64,000 nt of DNA from Gracilariopsis chorda (GCA_003194525.1 NBIV01000119.1:124001-188000), one strand, 5' to 3'. Numbered from the stretch's first letter, positions 1 to 10,591 are shown. The notes: generated from the sequence alone by a model not told the origin. Numbers and translations are program-made.

Positions 1-167
1 TCAAACCTCGCTCACCACCAGTGGAGAGGTGGCGGTGGAGGCCGGTACGGAGAATGCAGCCATTGCACGAAACGCGAACGAGGATATGACCAAAAATACA
101 AATACAGGGAGCGGAGCGTTCCCGAATGCATTGGCCACACTAAATTCAACATGGGAGGGATGGGTGG

Positions 168-913
168 GTGGCGGTTCGACCACCAGGAATGAAGGAGCGG
201 AAGAGAACAAGGGTGACTGGCTGGGTGGCACAAACTGACTCTGGCAGAATGCGGTACAGGGTACAGGACGTGGGTCGACGGCTGCGTGACGCCAAGGAGC
301 GCGTAGACAGCGCCAATCTGGAGGAGTCTGTAGGCGCGCTATGGAAGCTGGAACTTGGACAACTCTTAGCCACATCGCAACCACTGTACGAACAGGCGAC
401 GACGACGCTGCGCACTAGCCGGGAGAAGGCTATGCAAATTTTCGTGGACGAGGATCGCAAGAATGCAGTGGAAGAGAACAATGATCGCCACCTTGGGAGA
501 AACTGGCGGACGGAGAAGAGCATGTTGCGGGAGCACTGCAACGCGACGTACTTCAGATGACGGTGGATTGCGTGTACAGCCAACGGAAGCGGGAGTCGAT
601 GTTCGTGACGGTGGACATGGAGGACGATGGGGATGTATTGGGTAGACGTGCCGATGAGGCTAAGACGGCGCTGCGGGCTCACGACAGCCTGTGGAGATTA
701 CGTGTTATTCTGGAGCCCGCGCAGATGACGGAACAGCGCTCCTGGGCTGTGTACTTTTCGCACGTAGGTCAGGTCAGGGAGACTTTGCTCGCAAACGGGG
801 GACAGCTGCCAGAGGTGGGTGAGGCGCACGAGATGCACGAGGTGCACGATGAGGACGATGAGGACGATGAGGACGATGAGGACGATGAGGACGATGAGGA
901 AGATGAAGAGTAG
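168..913 (+). CDS. uncertain pair of overlapping ORFs, acidic C-terminus
   Basis: Two ORFs (168-560, 130 aa; 557-913, 118 aa) meet at a stop/start overlap, ATGA. The second ends in a long Asp/Glu run encoded by a 9-bp tandem repeat. The first is charged and helical-looking. I recognise no domain. The two could be one gene broken by a frameshift, since the second frame also reads upstream of its ATG. A solo LTR lies 268 bp downstream, so this may be transposon-related or decayed sequence. The opposite strand also stays open, as expected of a repetitive GC-rich tract, so coding status is weak. Confidence 0.25.
851..905 (+). repeat. 9-bp minisatellite (gaggacgat)n
   Basis: Five exact copies of gaggacgat run from 851 to 895, followed by a degraded gaggaagat copy. 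Read on the plus strand it gives repeated Asp-Glu-Asp; on the minus strand it gives His-Arg-Pro or Val-Leu-Ile repeats, which explains the odd minus-strand ORFs here. Confidence 0.9.
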
Positions 914-1180
914 CTTTCGTGGTGGCGGGGCACGTAAGGCGGGCGAGCCAGGCGGGCGAGCAGGGAGGAGGGGCCACGGAGTGCAGTGCATTACACATTG
1001 TTGCACAGTAGCCGACGGACAGCGAGCGGAGTGCGCGCCACGCGTCAGCGGTGGACATGCAGCACGTGGCGCAGCAAGGATGTGCGACGTGTGGGGCAGT
1101 GATTGGGCGGACGTAAACGGCGTGCTGGCAAAAAGCGGCGGTGGCGGGGGAAGCCGGGCTAGCGCCTTGCTGGGCGATGC

Positions 1181-2006
1181 TGACGTGCAACGCCGTCAGG
1201 GAGGGATTCCTGGTACTTGATCGTTTTCCCGATATTATCGGTTGTATAGTGTGTATATGAACTACGCCCCACAATGGTGGATGTAGACCCGTGGGACACG
1301 GCTTTGGGTCAATTGGCGGTTGGCCACAGTAGTGGATGTTGCCACGAAATGTGGAGTATTTTAGTTGATTCTATTTATTATTTTCACACCCATTTCTGGG
1401 AAGCTAGTACATAGTGCGACGGTGCACTGCCGTCGCACCAGTAAACCTTCCCCAACAAGAGACCCCAACCTGGGGAATTGGCTCTAGTTGTTAGCACTTG
1501 CGCGCGTGCTCTACTCCTCCTTGGAGAGAAACGCCGTGAACCACGGGACATCTAACCCCCTTGCACATCTAAAGGGACCCATCACTGGGAGTCATATTAT
1601 TACAATTGCATTGGTGTTTCGCCCTGTATAGGGATATTGTTACCGGCATCGCCGTTCGCCCCCGTCGCTCCCGCGACTCACTTCGTCCTCTCTTCCTCCT
1701 TTTCGCCCTTCCTTTTTCCCCTTTTTAGGGTAGCACCTCCCGCTATCTGCGGCCCTCGTGTGCGCATCCGTCCACACACCCCCACTTAAGTGGAAACCTA
1801 CCTCTGGCGAGGACGCATTCCCGCTCTCGCGGATACCGATTCTTGTCCTAAACCCTCTTGCGCTAGTCGCGAAGGGTGGCCTCGGTCTTACAAACCGGCT
1901 CCGCCATGCCACCCCTAGAGGGGCTCTACCCAGCTGGGTTCACCTCCACGGAGGACAGATCCCGAACGTCTTTCGGTGTTTCTCTCCTTTGGGGCGTTGC
2001 ACCACA
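1181..2006 (+). mobile_element. solo LTR, family A, copy 1
   Basis: An 826-bp sequence begins TGACGTGCAACGCC and ends GTTGCACCACA. It is flanked by the 5-bp duplication GATGC (1176-1180 and 2007-2011). Closely similar copies lie at 18397-19223 (plus) and 31131-31957 (minus), each with a different 5-bp duplication. That pattern is expected of LTRs, and no internal region is present, so these are solo LTRs. Internal structure includes the palindrome CCGATATTATCGG and a hairpin at 1414-1438 with stem GTGCGACGG/CCGTCGCAC. The full-length parent element is not in this window. Confidence 0.88.
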
Positions 2007-2011
2007 GATGC

Positions 2012-2713
2012 GAGCGCTACAAAAGGGCAGCGTTGCGCGCAATATCGCTGACGCCCACGCCACTGTCCGACCCTTTGACCACGCCAGCACCACCTCCAAC
2101 ACCGCGTCGCGCTCTCGACAGAACATGCCCGTAATTGACACGCCCACCGTCGCCACCAGCGCCGCCGTCGCCAGCGCCGCCGCCTCCGTCGGGCGCTAAG
2201 AAGCGACTGTGACGATACCGGCAACGCATCGGGAGTGGCGGAAGAAGTACGGGCGGGATATAGACGTGAAGCACTTATCGAAAGCGTGCTGAAGGATGCC
2301 AGTGAGGCCAAGGCAGGTGGAACGGAAGCACGCGAGGCGCGCGTGAGATTGGGGAGACTCGGCTGCGAGACGTAGGTGGCACGTCTCATCTGAGCTCGAG
2401 GGCGACGGGCGCAGGGCGACAGCAGATGCGTTTAAGAGCGTTGGGGAATGCTGAGGAAGCGGAGGATGGGGCTATGGATCGTGGCAAGATTGCGTTGGGG
2501 TTTTTAGGGGTTTTTTGTGCGTTCTGAGTTCCGGTGGCAGCGCGTGTGGCGTATGTACGGTGCAGCATCGCATGGGGCTTTTTCGTCGACATGCGCTGAA
2601 TTTGCTACCGGGGAGGTGGTATCGAACCGCTTTTACGATCAACCTGACGCTGTTGCCAAAGTTCTTAAGCGTCCTTCCCGTTCTTTCTCCTGAATATCTG
2701 AGATCGTAAACCT
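2012..2713. other. region without a supported gene
   Basis: GC-rich sequence following the solo LTR. Plus-strand reading near 2200-2375 gives an Ala/Glu/Arg-rich helical-looking stretch but without a continuous frame. It may continue the unit interrupted by the LTR. Nothing else is supported. Confidence 0.4.
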
Positions 2714-3901
2714 CTACGCAGGACGAACAAAATGATACGCTTCAGTAATCATGCAGAGTCGAACGCGAGTAAGAGAACACTCGTCAACAAAACCCCAAGA
2801 ACAAATAGATAATTCGCTCACTTCAGACCGCACATCATCACCCTGCAGATCCAGAAAGTAGTCAAAGCCACTTTCGCACCACGCCAGCCATCGTTCCAAC
2901 CACTCCTGTGCTTCTGCTTTAAAAACAGATCCAAAGACCACATTCAACTCCTTTGCATCTCCACAATTGATGCAGAGGTTTTCCAATCTCATAGCAGTGT
3001 TGATGATAATTAAAGAAGTCTGTAGGTTAAACTGTAAAGGCCTCCAAAGAACTCCCGATCTTCCCTTCACCCGTCTAAACGCTTGCTCAACATGAACTCG
3101 ATGAGATGAAAAGCAACAATTAAAACCGTCCTGATACCTGTTGGCCATTGAACGTGGAATTGGAGTTACCAAAAAGTCGATGCAGCGATATGCTTCATCA
3201 GCAGCGATCCAAAACCCCTTGGGTAGTCTTTCTTCTTGTAGAAACCTGCCAATGTTCGAAAGCAAAATTGCAACACTATCTACAGTAGATCCCATACAAA
3301 CTGCTGATGACGCCACGAATCGGTATTTAACGTCAACAATTGCCTGCACAGGCACTCCAAAATCGCCCTTACGAGTGTAGAACTGCTGCTTATTGAGTTT
3401 CCGTGGCGGTGTCTGTAGTAAAATAAGAGTACTGTCAAGTGCTCCTACACACTCGGGCAAGATATTAAATTGTTTTCTTGACAGAGAAAACTCTACGGCG
3501 TGCCGTTTGTACGCAAGAATATCTGAATTCTTCGGTAGTCCCTCAAATTCAGTGTCACAAGCGCTCAATACTTCATTAAAGATGCTGTAGCAAGTAGTTA
3601 TGCCAATACCATAGGAGAACATGAGATCCCAATAGCTGGCCGGAGCCATGTAATGTAAAAAGACACCGAGTTTGGTGGCTGCTTGTACAGCCTTCCCATC
3701 AAGATGTTCTTGCAGTTTGTCGGTCGCGAAATTGGTAGAATATTCGAGCACTGCTGGAACACACGTATAGAGTGCTCCAGCAGTGTCTGGAGCATTGTAA
3801 GCTTCGCTGGCCCAGCATTGCCACTTTATTTTGGTGATGCAGTCGCCAGTTGCTAAATTACTATTGGTTAGTTTGCAGCTCCAGAGGCTTCTGGAAGCCA
3901 A
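2714..3901 (-). CDS. PIF/Harbinger-type DDE transposase (HARBI1-like)
   Basis: About 395 residues are open on the minus strand. The DDE_Tnp_4 pattern is clear: first Asp in VGALDSTLI, then RKGDFGVPVQAIVDVKYRFV, second Asp in IAADEAYRCIDFLVTPIP, and the Glu in HVEQAFRRVKGRSGVLWRP. Such nucleases cut and paste DNA elements with TWA target duplications. The first in-frame ATG is about 84 residues in, and a plausible 3' splice site (tgtgtgcttctag) lies just upstream at about 3911, so a short upstream exon is likely. No partner Myb-like ORF or terminal inverted repeats were found nearby. The catalytic triad is complete, so the protein could be functional. Confidence 0.82.
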   Translation of the reverse strand: MASRSLWSCKLTNSNLATGDCITKIKWQCWASEAYNAPDTAGALYTCVPAVLEYSTNFATDKLQEHLDGKAVQAATKLGVFLHYMAPASYWDLMFSYGIGITTCYSIFNEVLSACDTEFEGLPKNSDILAYKRHAVEFSLSRKQFNILPECVGALDSTLILLQTPPRKLNKQQFYTRKGDFGVPVQAIVDVKYRFVASSAVCMGSTVDSVAILLSNIGRFLQEERLPKGFWIAADEAYRCIDFLVTPIPRSMANRYQDGFNCCFSSHRVHVEQAFRRVKGRSGVLWRPLQFNLQTSLIIINTAMRLENLCINCGDAKELNVVFGSVFKAEAQEWLERWLAWCESGFDYFLDLQGDDVRSEVSELSICSWGFVDECSLTRVRLCMITEAYHFVRPA

Positions 3902-5489
3902 TGGAGTAACCTAGAAGCACACATGAGTAAGTAGAAAGTAGTAATGCGTTTCTGTGTTGTTTTGCATGCTTTTTGACTCTATAAAAGGTCGAGTTGAGTC
4001 CCAAACTTCGGTCTGGACTCATCTGAAGGAGAACCACATCTAGAAGTCCTCACCCCCGCAACTATCTCAACTATTACTATCAACGATCAACTCTCAACCA
4101 CACTTAGTGAGGCGTTTGCCGCTTTGTGCATACTTGGGGTGGGACATTACCGTCGCTGAGACCGGTTGAAGCGCCCTTGGCGTAGACGGGAGACGGGTAG
4201 TGTGTAGCCAAGGCGCTTCTGTCGTCTGTGAGCCCCGACCGGAGCTTTGCTCGGATAACGGTGACGGTCGAAAGACCTGGTGGTTTCCGGACGGAGTTGC
4301 TTGAAGGGAAGCTGTCCGCAGGCGACGTGCCGTGCAGCCTCTCCTGGAAAGGGACAGATTGGGTATAGAGTGAAAGCATATTCCGCTGTTAGTAGCTCTC
4401 CTTTGGAAGCCCTGTAGGGATTGTACGCACCTGCTTCTGGTTTGTGCAGAAGCGGGTAGGCTGCAGAAATCACTTCATATCCGGATTGTCTTACCGGAAG
4501 CCAGGAGTCTGACTCCTAGTGACCCTTGAAATAGTTCTTGGGTTGTGCGCCGTTTCAAGAAGTATCAAGAAGTTTTTATTTGGATTGAGCCTTGTGCTCT
4601 CCTTTTGTATTTGTTGTTATCGCTGCAGGTTGAGTCCTTTTGGTCCCTGCATTGGTTGTTCGTTTGATCTTTTATTCGTGTCGTTTCATCTTTTTGGGGC
4701 TTCGAGCTACGAGGAATACCCTTTTTAGGCTAATTTGTCATTTATTTTGGCCCCCTGCGTCACCGTCTCGTGATGGCGCCCAGACAGTTATAACTCATAC
4801 TTTTCATCGTTATATTGTGATATAAATGGACAAATGGCATTCAATAAACGAGAAAACGGAGAACGTGACAAACGATAGCAAAATCAAAATTGCGCATCGC
4901 TGAGTCCCATAATGACTTCATGAAAACTTCTTCGGTTTCGTTGAACCTTTTTTGTTCTCGGCGATACAGCAAGAGTATGATAGATTGCTAGGAACGTTCC
5001 TGCTATAGTTAACAGACGGTTCTTAGCTGCTCGAGCCTGTTTTCGGATGACAAGCATTGTTTAGTCTGCCGATATCGGAAATCGGGCGTGAGAGCTGTTC
5101 AGGGCTAGAGCCGATCTACGTGCGTCATCGTCCCATTTGGTGGGAGTACCGTGACTGCGTGATGGTTTTGCTTTTCGGATCATAGAGACTGATAGCAGTG
5201 GAACAGATCTAATAAATCTTGCATTGTTCAGTTTTACAAAATGAACGAAAGCTATTCGAAAAAGTACTCTATTCTAGCCTCGTAGGCTATTGCCGTCAAT
5301 CCAGTGGGGACTGCCCTTAAGAGCAACGTGCTGGTCATAAGAACGCAGCAGCTGCTGTGCAGACATAACTCATCCAGTAATCGTTCTGCCCAGGCAATCT
5401 GTTAAACAACACCAATCGAGATCAGCGCATGTCTCAAGAGAAGTAGTCGCACAAAGGTACTCTCTGTTTTGACGATATCGATTCTGCAG
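3902..5489. other. 1.6 kb with no protein gene; possible noncoding transcript
   Basis: A good plus-strand TATA box (3980-3987) is not followed by any long ORF. The only longer ORFs, at 4104-4473, are on the opposite strand and show no familiar motif. AT-rich sequence with an AATAAA-like signal (about 4841) follows. It could be a noncoding RNA or the untranslated part of a transposon. I could not match it to a known RNA class. Confidence 0.35.
3980..3987 (+). promoter_or_regulatory. TATA box TATAAAAG
   Basis: TATAAAAG lies between the divergent transposase (minus strand) and the plus-strand region at 4.0-5.4 kb. A start site would be expected near 4010-4015. It faces away from the transposase. 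Confidence 0.5.
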
Positions 5490-6362
5490 ATGGCTTCGCA
5501 TGACACAGCATTTTTGGGGGTGCCATTGCCTATACATCATGTCGCTGTATCGAAGAAAAGCCCTCAGTGCCTGAAACGCCCCTCGATCAGCCGTTCATGC
5601 TTCATTCTCGGCCGACGAGCGAGAAATTCCTATCATGTCCAGGTCAACTATCTCATTCGCAATCAGGTGATATACTGCAGTGCATCCGAATGGGAATCTC
5701 TAACGGTTGATGCCTTTAACGATAAGATTCAATCAAACTGTCTTCCGTTGTGTCTAGTTGGAATGTCGAATTGCGGAAAGTCACACTGGTCAACTCAGCT
5801 GATGTTACATAGAAACTTTCACCGAATTTGTGTTGATGATCTAATTGAACAAGCAATCAAACCCGAGCTTTCCAAGCTAAGTTACTCAGGCATTGACGGC
5901 ATGGCAAAGTGGATGGGATTCCCAAGTGATGAGCAGTTCAACGCTAGACAAAATAGGTACTTGATGCATGAGGGACGTATCACATCCAGTGCAATACCGA
6001 AGGCGAATGCAAACACAGTGCTAGATACGACAGGCAGCGTTATATATCTGAATGATAGCACCTTGGAGAGGTTGAAAAATGATTATCTCGTGATACATCT
6101 CAAGGCTACTGATGACATGCTAGAGGGCCTAACGCAGAACTTCTTTGAGACACCAAAACCTGTCGTCTGGGGGGATACCTTCCATCGCGAAGAGCATGAG
6201 ACACCAATGGATGCAATCAGAAGATGTTACCCGATTCTCTTGAGAGACCGTCGAGAGCGATACGCTGAACTCGCTCACATTACAATTCCTGCGACGTTTT
6301 CGCTTTCTAGAGAAGTAGACCTAGAAGAATTCCTTGAATATCTATGTAAGCAACTACACTAA
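5490..6362 (+). CDS. P-loop kinase-like protein, shikimate-kinase-like, probably plastid-targeted
   Basis: 290 aa from the ATG at 5490. After about 80 residues rich in Ser/Arg/Lys that resemble a plastid transit peptide comes a Walker A loop GMSNCGKS (about residues 91-98). It is followed by a DD pair (VDDLIEQ) and a region with EARQNRYLMHEG-like spacing typical of shikimate-kinase-fold proteins. VLDTTGSVIY corresponds to the VIATGGG-type segment but with the Gly-rich substrate loop altered. Near the C-terminus RRCYPILLRDRRERYAELAH fits the helical RxxLYxxxA region of the family. The changed substrate motifs suggest a shikimate-kinase-like relative rather than the pathway enzyme itself. Confidence 0.7.
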   Translation: MASHDTAFLGVPLPIHHVAVSKKSPQCLKRPSISRSCFILGRRARNSYHVQVNYLIRNQVIYCSASEWESLTVDAFNDKIQSNCLPLCLVGMSNCGKSHWSTQLMLHRNFHRICVDDLIEQAIKPELSKLSYSGIDGMAKWMGFPSDEQFNARQNRYLMHEGRITSSAIPKANANTVLDTTGSVIYLNDSTLERLKNDYLVIHLKATDDMLEGLTQNFFETPKPVVWGDTFHREEHETPMDAIRRCYPILLRDRRERYAELAHITIPATFSLSREVDLEEFLEYLCKQLH

Positions 6363-7182
6363 AGCAAAACGAAGGAAACAGCATCAAGGCATTCAACAGT
6401 AACAAACGCTATCGCCTGCATTCCTTCTTCCTTCCTTCTTTTTTACGCGACATGATGCAAATCGCTGGCACCTTTCTTCACAGTATGGCTGTATGAATGT
6501 ACACCACAGGGCAAAAGACAAAGAAGAACCTTATCTGGTAATGGATGCCCAATTCGACAGGAATATGTCCACTCTGAACCAACGAGCTTCAAGAACAGCT
6601 GTCTATACTACATATGGCGTAGGAGCACGATCCCATTCTCGTCGAAACGCGGAAGCTTGAGATGCTTAAAACGATATAGGCATTGCGGAAGCAATACCTT
6701 AACACATCGCAGAGCACATCTTGAGATTTCGAATATGGCAGCTTCTGGTTGCTATACGTGGTCTTCTATCACGACTAGAGCCCAACAAACGCTGTGACAA
6801 AGAAATTAAGGCTAACACTTCATACCGATGTCCAACTGCGAGGCGTCCCACCACGTTAGCTTTCGGAATGAGAAGAAGAAGAAGGGGAAGAGCAGCTACG
6901 ACTTCCGCGGATCCAAAAACTCTCACCCTTACATGCACGCGTAACCTTTACCTTATCGCAAGGGCCTGCTACCTCGGTGTTCCCAAGAAAGATTTAGTCT
7001 TTACAAACCGTTGGAAGAAGTGGATAAAGGGTCAGTAAGGATATCGCTCAACTGTTCCAAGGATACCGGCTATCCTCGATCCAAAATAAAGGTAAAGGGT
7101 TAATGAATAATCTATTATGCAGTTGTCGTGTAAGTTTTACAGCTGAACAACTGAACTGCAACCTAAAAGTAACAAAGTGGAG
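6363..7182. other. intergenic region
   Basis: A 105-codon plus-strand ORF (6721-7038) and a 79-codon minus-strand one overlap each other and show no domain. Polypyrimidine tracts (cttccttctt) follow the upstream gene. Nothing else is supported. Confidence 0.4.
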
Positions 7183-7255
7183 CTTCCCGTGCGGGGTTTG
7201 AACCCGCGATCTTCCCGGTGAAAGCGGGACATCCTAACCACTAGACCAACGGGAA
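7183..7255 (-). tRNA. trnE-UUC: tRNA-Glu (UUC anticodon)
   Basis: The minus strand folds as a complete 73-nt cloverleaf. The acceptor stem is TTCCCGT/ACGGGAA with discriminator G. The D arm contains GGTCTAGTGGTTAGGAT. The anticodon stem-loop is CCGCTTTCACCGG with anticodon TTC. The T arm GCGGGTTCAAACCCCGC carries the B box. No intron and no encoded CCA. The A and B box promoter elements are intact, so this is a normal Pol III gene. Confidence 0.96.
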
Positions 7256-7562
7256 CGTAGGCTGGATTAAGTAGGACATACCTAATTTTTCAATTTATAT
7301 TAACGTTTCAAGTCTAGTCTGGAAATGAGAATTTAAAATAATTTATTTCGATAGTTCAGGTCATGAATGAAAGATTGCATTCTGCCCCATCTGTTCGTTT
7401 TGGTTTGCATCATTGTGGCGACTCATTAGGCCGTGTGTTATCTTCTCGCTTGCTATGCTTGGGTATGGGTCTCGTACCTACGCTTCAGTCTGTTGCCTAC
7501 CTCATCAGCTTCCCGGTTTCACACTTTCCATTTTCAAGTACGAAGGTACATCCCCTTGGGCG

Positions 7563-8537
7563 ATGATGGCCGCAAGTGATCATGATGACTGCGAACTGCA
7601 AGAAGCCCTGCGCCGCAGTCGTGAAGAAACTACTCTCGAGGAGTCCATGCTTGCGCAAGCACTTGCTGCTAGCATAGCGACTCGAGACGAAGAACTAGCC
7701 CGTTCCTTGCAACAGGAGCAACTTCGCCTGTTTGAAGAAAATCTCTGCTCGGAATCTTGTGCCTCTAATACACCTACGACACCACAAGGCGGTCAGCCAT
7801 CAGCTTCGGCTTCGGAGGTGCTTTTGAACGAAGCAGGTCCATCCTCTCAGGAATCAAAGAGGCGCAATGAAGAACCGCATCAGGAATGGCACCGCAAAAG
7901 ACATTCTAAACGCCGGTCTTCGTCGCGTCGCACTTCGCCGCTGTCAAATGCACAAAGCACTCAAAACAAGCATTTGCAACCATCGCCCACACTCGATTCA
8001 ACTACCTCGAATGTACACCCGCGGCACAACGGCAACACATCAATGCCGGTGGTAGTGATTGACGGGCAAAACGTGGGATGTTCATATGGCGGCGGGAAGA
8101 ATCTCTTCCGTGCTAAGGGTGTTCAAGTAGTTCTCGACTATTACTCCGGGAAGGGCATGAAAGCAGTTGCCATGTTGCCCGCTCATAAAGTTGACACTCG
8201 TCCCGGTATTAAAAACGATCGAGTTGCCGATGACCCAGAACTGCTGAAGAATCTAGCAGCGCAAAATCTAGTGTCGTTTACGCCATCTGGTTCCCATGAT
8301 GATCATTTCCTCTTAGCATACGCGAAACAAAAGAACATTGACATTATATCCAACGACCGTTTTCAGAAAGAAGTTTCAGAACAAGCCAGTCAAGCAGCAT
8401 CTCGTGCGTTACAGACTTTTCTCGACAAACACCTCATACCGTACACTTTTGTTGACGGGGAGTTCATGCCCAACCCGAACCCACATCAGTTAAGTCTTGC
8501 GAGTCATTGCAGTCGAGGACCACGCCATAGAAGATGA
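7563..8537 (+). CDS. Zc3h12a/Regnase-type NYN (PIN) ribonuclease with N-terminal ubiquitin-interacting-motif-like helices
   Basis: 324 aa from the ATG at 7563; an in-frame ATG at 7455 is an alternative. The first ~60 residues hold three acidic helices, DDCELQEALRRSREE, LAQALAASIA and DEELARSLQQEQ, resembling ubiquitin-interacting motifs. A Ser/Arg/His-rich linker follows. From about residue 161 a Zc3h12a-type RNase domain begins: VVIDGQNVGCSYG (first Asp), then PSGSHDDHFLLAYAK (Asp pair) and IISNDRFQKEV (fourth Asp). These match the catalytic acids of Regnase-family endonucleases that degrade mRNA. No CCCH zinc finger is seen. The role would be RNA decay, possibly linked to ubiquitin; that link is inference. 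Confidence 0.85.
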   Translation: MMAASDHDDCELQEALRRSREETTLEESMLAQALAASIATRDEELARSLQQEQLRLFEENLCSESCASNTPTTPQGGQPSASASEVLLNEAGPSSQESKRRNEEPHQEWHRKRHSKRRSSSRRTSPLSNAQSTQNKHLQPSPTLDSTTSNVHPRHNGNTSMPVVVIDGQNVGCSYGGGKNLFRAKGVQVVLDYYSGKGMKAVAMLPAHKVDTRPGIKNDRVADDPELLKNLAAQNLVSFTPSGSHDDHFLLAYAKQKNIDIISNDRFQKEVSEQASQAASRALQTFLDKHLIPYTFVDGEFMPNPNPHQLSLASHCSRGPRHRR

Positions 8538-9029
8538 GTGGCCGGCTACTCTACATAAAGGTTCGGAAGAAGCTCGGAAGAACCTGAGGCACGTGAAGGT
8601 TTCACGGAGCCCTGATGAAGAGTCTTGAATTGATGGAAGCTCATAATCTGTACAATAGTCACATCCTAGCTCTGCAACAGTCCCTAGTTGTTCTTGCAGT
8701 TTATCTCGGGACGGAATGCCAACTCTACCAGATTAGCTTCGCGCAGCTAAGAAGAGAGAACGGAATGGTGTACATGACTACCTCTCCTCTGTATCAGGTT
8801 CTGAAGAAGCAGAGGAAGGTAAGACAAGCTCATCATTTTTGAAGCTCGGAACACTGCTATTCCGCTAACAACTTTATGCGTGGTCTCCTATTTGGGTCTA
8901 GCCGGCAAGCGATCAACGTAAAGTGGATGTCTCACTTGAAGCGTTTGGTATCATAATGCTTACGTTAACGGACATGAAACAAGTCGACAAGAAGGCGGTC
9001 AGGGTCTGGTATAAGTCAAATGTCCAAGT
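8538..9029. other. intergenic region
   Basis: Contains only a 75-codon ORF (8615-8842) without recognisable features. This is probably the 3' untranslated and spacer DNA between the convergent ribonuclease and P5CR genes. Confidence 0.4.
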
Positions 9030-9875
9030 TCACTTGTGTTTGCCCAGTTCTTCGGAGCGATCTGTTGCTTGTGAAACGGCGTTGATCACTGCTGCTCTAA
9101 ATCCACCACTTTCTAACGCAACGGTTCCGGCGATGGTAGTACCACCTGGTGATTCAACGCGATTACGAAGCTCCGCGGGATGCCTCTCAGGGAATTCAAG
9201 AGCCATCTTTGCTGCTCCGAGAACAGTCTGTGCGGCAAGCTTGGACGCAACAGTTCGTAAAAGACCCTTCCGGACCCCGGCATCCGTCATAGCTTCGATC
9301 ATCATGAATACAAATGCTGGCCCGCTACCGCTCAGACCGGTCACTGCATCAAGATTCTTTTCTGGTACTTCCACAACTGCCCCACAGGCTCCTAAGAGTT
9401 GATTTACTATTTGTCGGTGCTTTGCTGAGCATCTTTCATTCATAGCAAAGGCAGATGCCGCTTCTCCGACAACGCAAGGTTGGTTCGGCATAACTCGCAC
9501 CCACATCTTCTTCTCTTCAAGTGGCGGGCAAAGAGCTTCGAGAGTCACTCCCGCACATATTGATACATACAATGTGTGATCTTGCGATTTGGGCTTGATA
9601 CTGGATATCTGGCCGAGAACAAGTGGCACGACATCAGGTTTAACCGCAAGAATGACAACGTTGCATCTTTCAAGCATAGAGCTTGCTGTATCGGTGGTCT
9701 TTACTCCGAACGTCGAAAGGGCCTCTCTTCTGTGCTCAAGCAACTCACAGACATAGATCGAATCTGGCTTGAGAACTTTCTTGCCAAGAATTCCGCGAAT
9801 GATTGCTTCTGCCATCATCCCACCCCCGAGGAAGCCGAGCAGGAGATCGCCTGTGTCATGCTTATTTTGTGGCAT
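9030..9875 (-). CDS. proC: pyrroline-5-carboxylate reductase
   Basis: 281 aa from the ATG at 9875; a GTG lies four codons upstream. The enzyme reduces 1-pyrroline-5-carboxylate to proline with NAD(P)H, the last step of proline synthesis. The N-terminal Rossmann loop GFLGGGMMAEA, the VILAVKP strand, VRVMPNQPCVVGE, the TGLSGSGPAFVFMMIEAMTDAGV dimerisation helix region and the SPGGTTIAGTVALESGGFRAAV signature are all present. The length is typical. No transit peptide is evident, so it is probably cytosolic. It is convergent with the NYN ribonuclease gene. Confidence 0.97.
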   Translation of the reverse strand: MPQNKHDTGDLLLGFLGGGMMAEAIIRGILGKKVLKPDSIYVCELLEHRREALSTFGVKTTDTASSMLERCNVVILAVKPDVVPLVLGQISSIKPKSQDHTLYVSICAGVTLEALCPPLEEKKMWVRVMPNQPCVVGEAASAFAMNERCSAKHRQIVNQLLGACGAVVEVPEKNLDAVTGLSGSGPAFVFMMIEAMTDAGVRKGLLRTVASKLAAQTVLGAAKMALEFPERHPAELRNRVESPGGTTIAGTVALESGGFRAAVINAVSQATDRSEELGKHK

Positions 9876-10295
9876 GATTCCTACCACCCACTGATAGCAG
9901 TGATGAACTGAAGGGAGCCCAGCAGCTGATCACAGCTGTCTTACCAAGGGTACATTACCTGCCGTCCGAATCGATAGATACTGCACCAGATAGAGTAGAT
10001 ACCTGTTTACGGATCACGCATGACCTGAGAGAGACAGAGACGTCCGTTTACTGCGTGATTTGCAGGGTATAGAAACCGTTGCGAATTAGTAAAACTTTAG
10101 CAGCGTTCGCATGAAACAGGGATAAGCGTTAGCGGACTGCTATAGGTTAGCGGTCACACCGGCTTAATTTGGGAAATGGTTTAATTTGAGATGGCATGGC
10201 TCTGAAACATGGAATCTCGAATCTCGCAAATTCCATTCGCCTCCCTTCCAACCAAGAGTTTAAGGTTTTGATAAAGTTCTAGAGTAATTAAAATT

Positions 10296-10330
10296 GACCT
10301 CTTATGAGGTCGCTGGTCAGATAGACACTA
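10296..10330. repeat. dispersed repeat B, copy 1
   Basis: GACCTCTTATGAGGTC followed by gctggtcagatagacact resembles the sequence at 59287-59320, where the palindrome is perfect (GACCTCATATGAGGTC) and the following agcggtccgatagacaag is closely related. It looks like a conserved terminus or site of a small mobile element. Confidence 0.5.
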
Positions 10331-10508
10331 GTCCCTTGTCCTGGACGTACTGCTCAGGGTGAGAAAGAAGTGTTATTAGAAGATTATGTTGGGTTCGGAC
10401 CTGGTGAAGGAAGCGTTAAACCTTGCTAAGTAAGCAAACACTATGTTTAGAGTGCCGCTCTAGAGTTGGGCGATGGGTTTTGGGATTGCGTGTAAGGTAA
10501 AGAGATTG

Positions 10509-10591
10509 CAATCCGATGGAAATTGCTATTCGCAATGGGATTGCGTGATGGGATTGCTACTTGATGTAGCAATCCCTGTTCCATCGGATTG
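10509..10591. repeat. nested inverted repeat (small foldback element)
   Basis: The outer arms caatccgatgga (10509-10520) and tccatcggattg (10580-10591) are exact complements. The inner arms GGGATTGCTAC (10550-10560) and GTAGCAATCCC (10566-10576) are also exact, with a 5-nt loop. The word gggattgc recurs several more times in the flank. It resembles a MITE-like foldback. Confidence 0.7.

Noticed and set aside
774..1274. Minus-strand ORF with repeated His-Arg-Pro
   Set aside because: It is the reverse reading of the gaggacgat minisatellite and crosses the solo LTR boundary.
1758..2051. Conserved short ORF shared by all family A LTR copies
   Set aside because: It starts at GTG, has no motif, and conservation is explained by the LTR itself.
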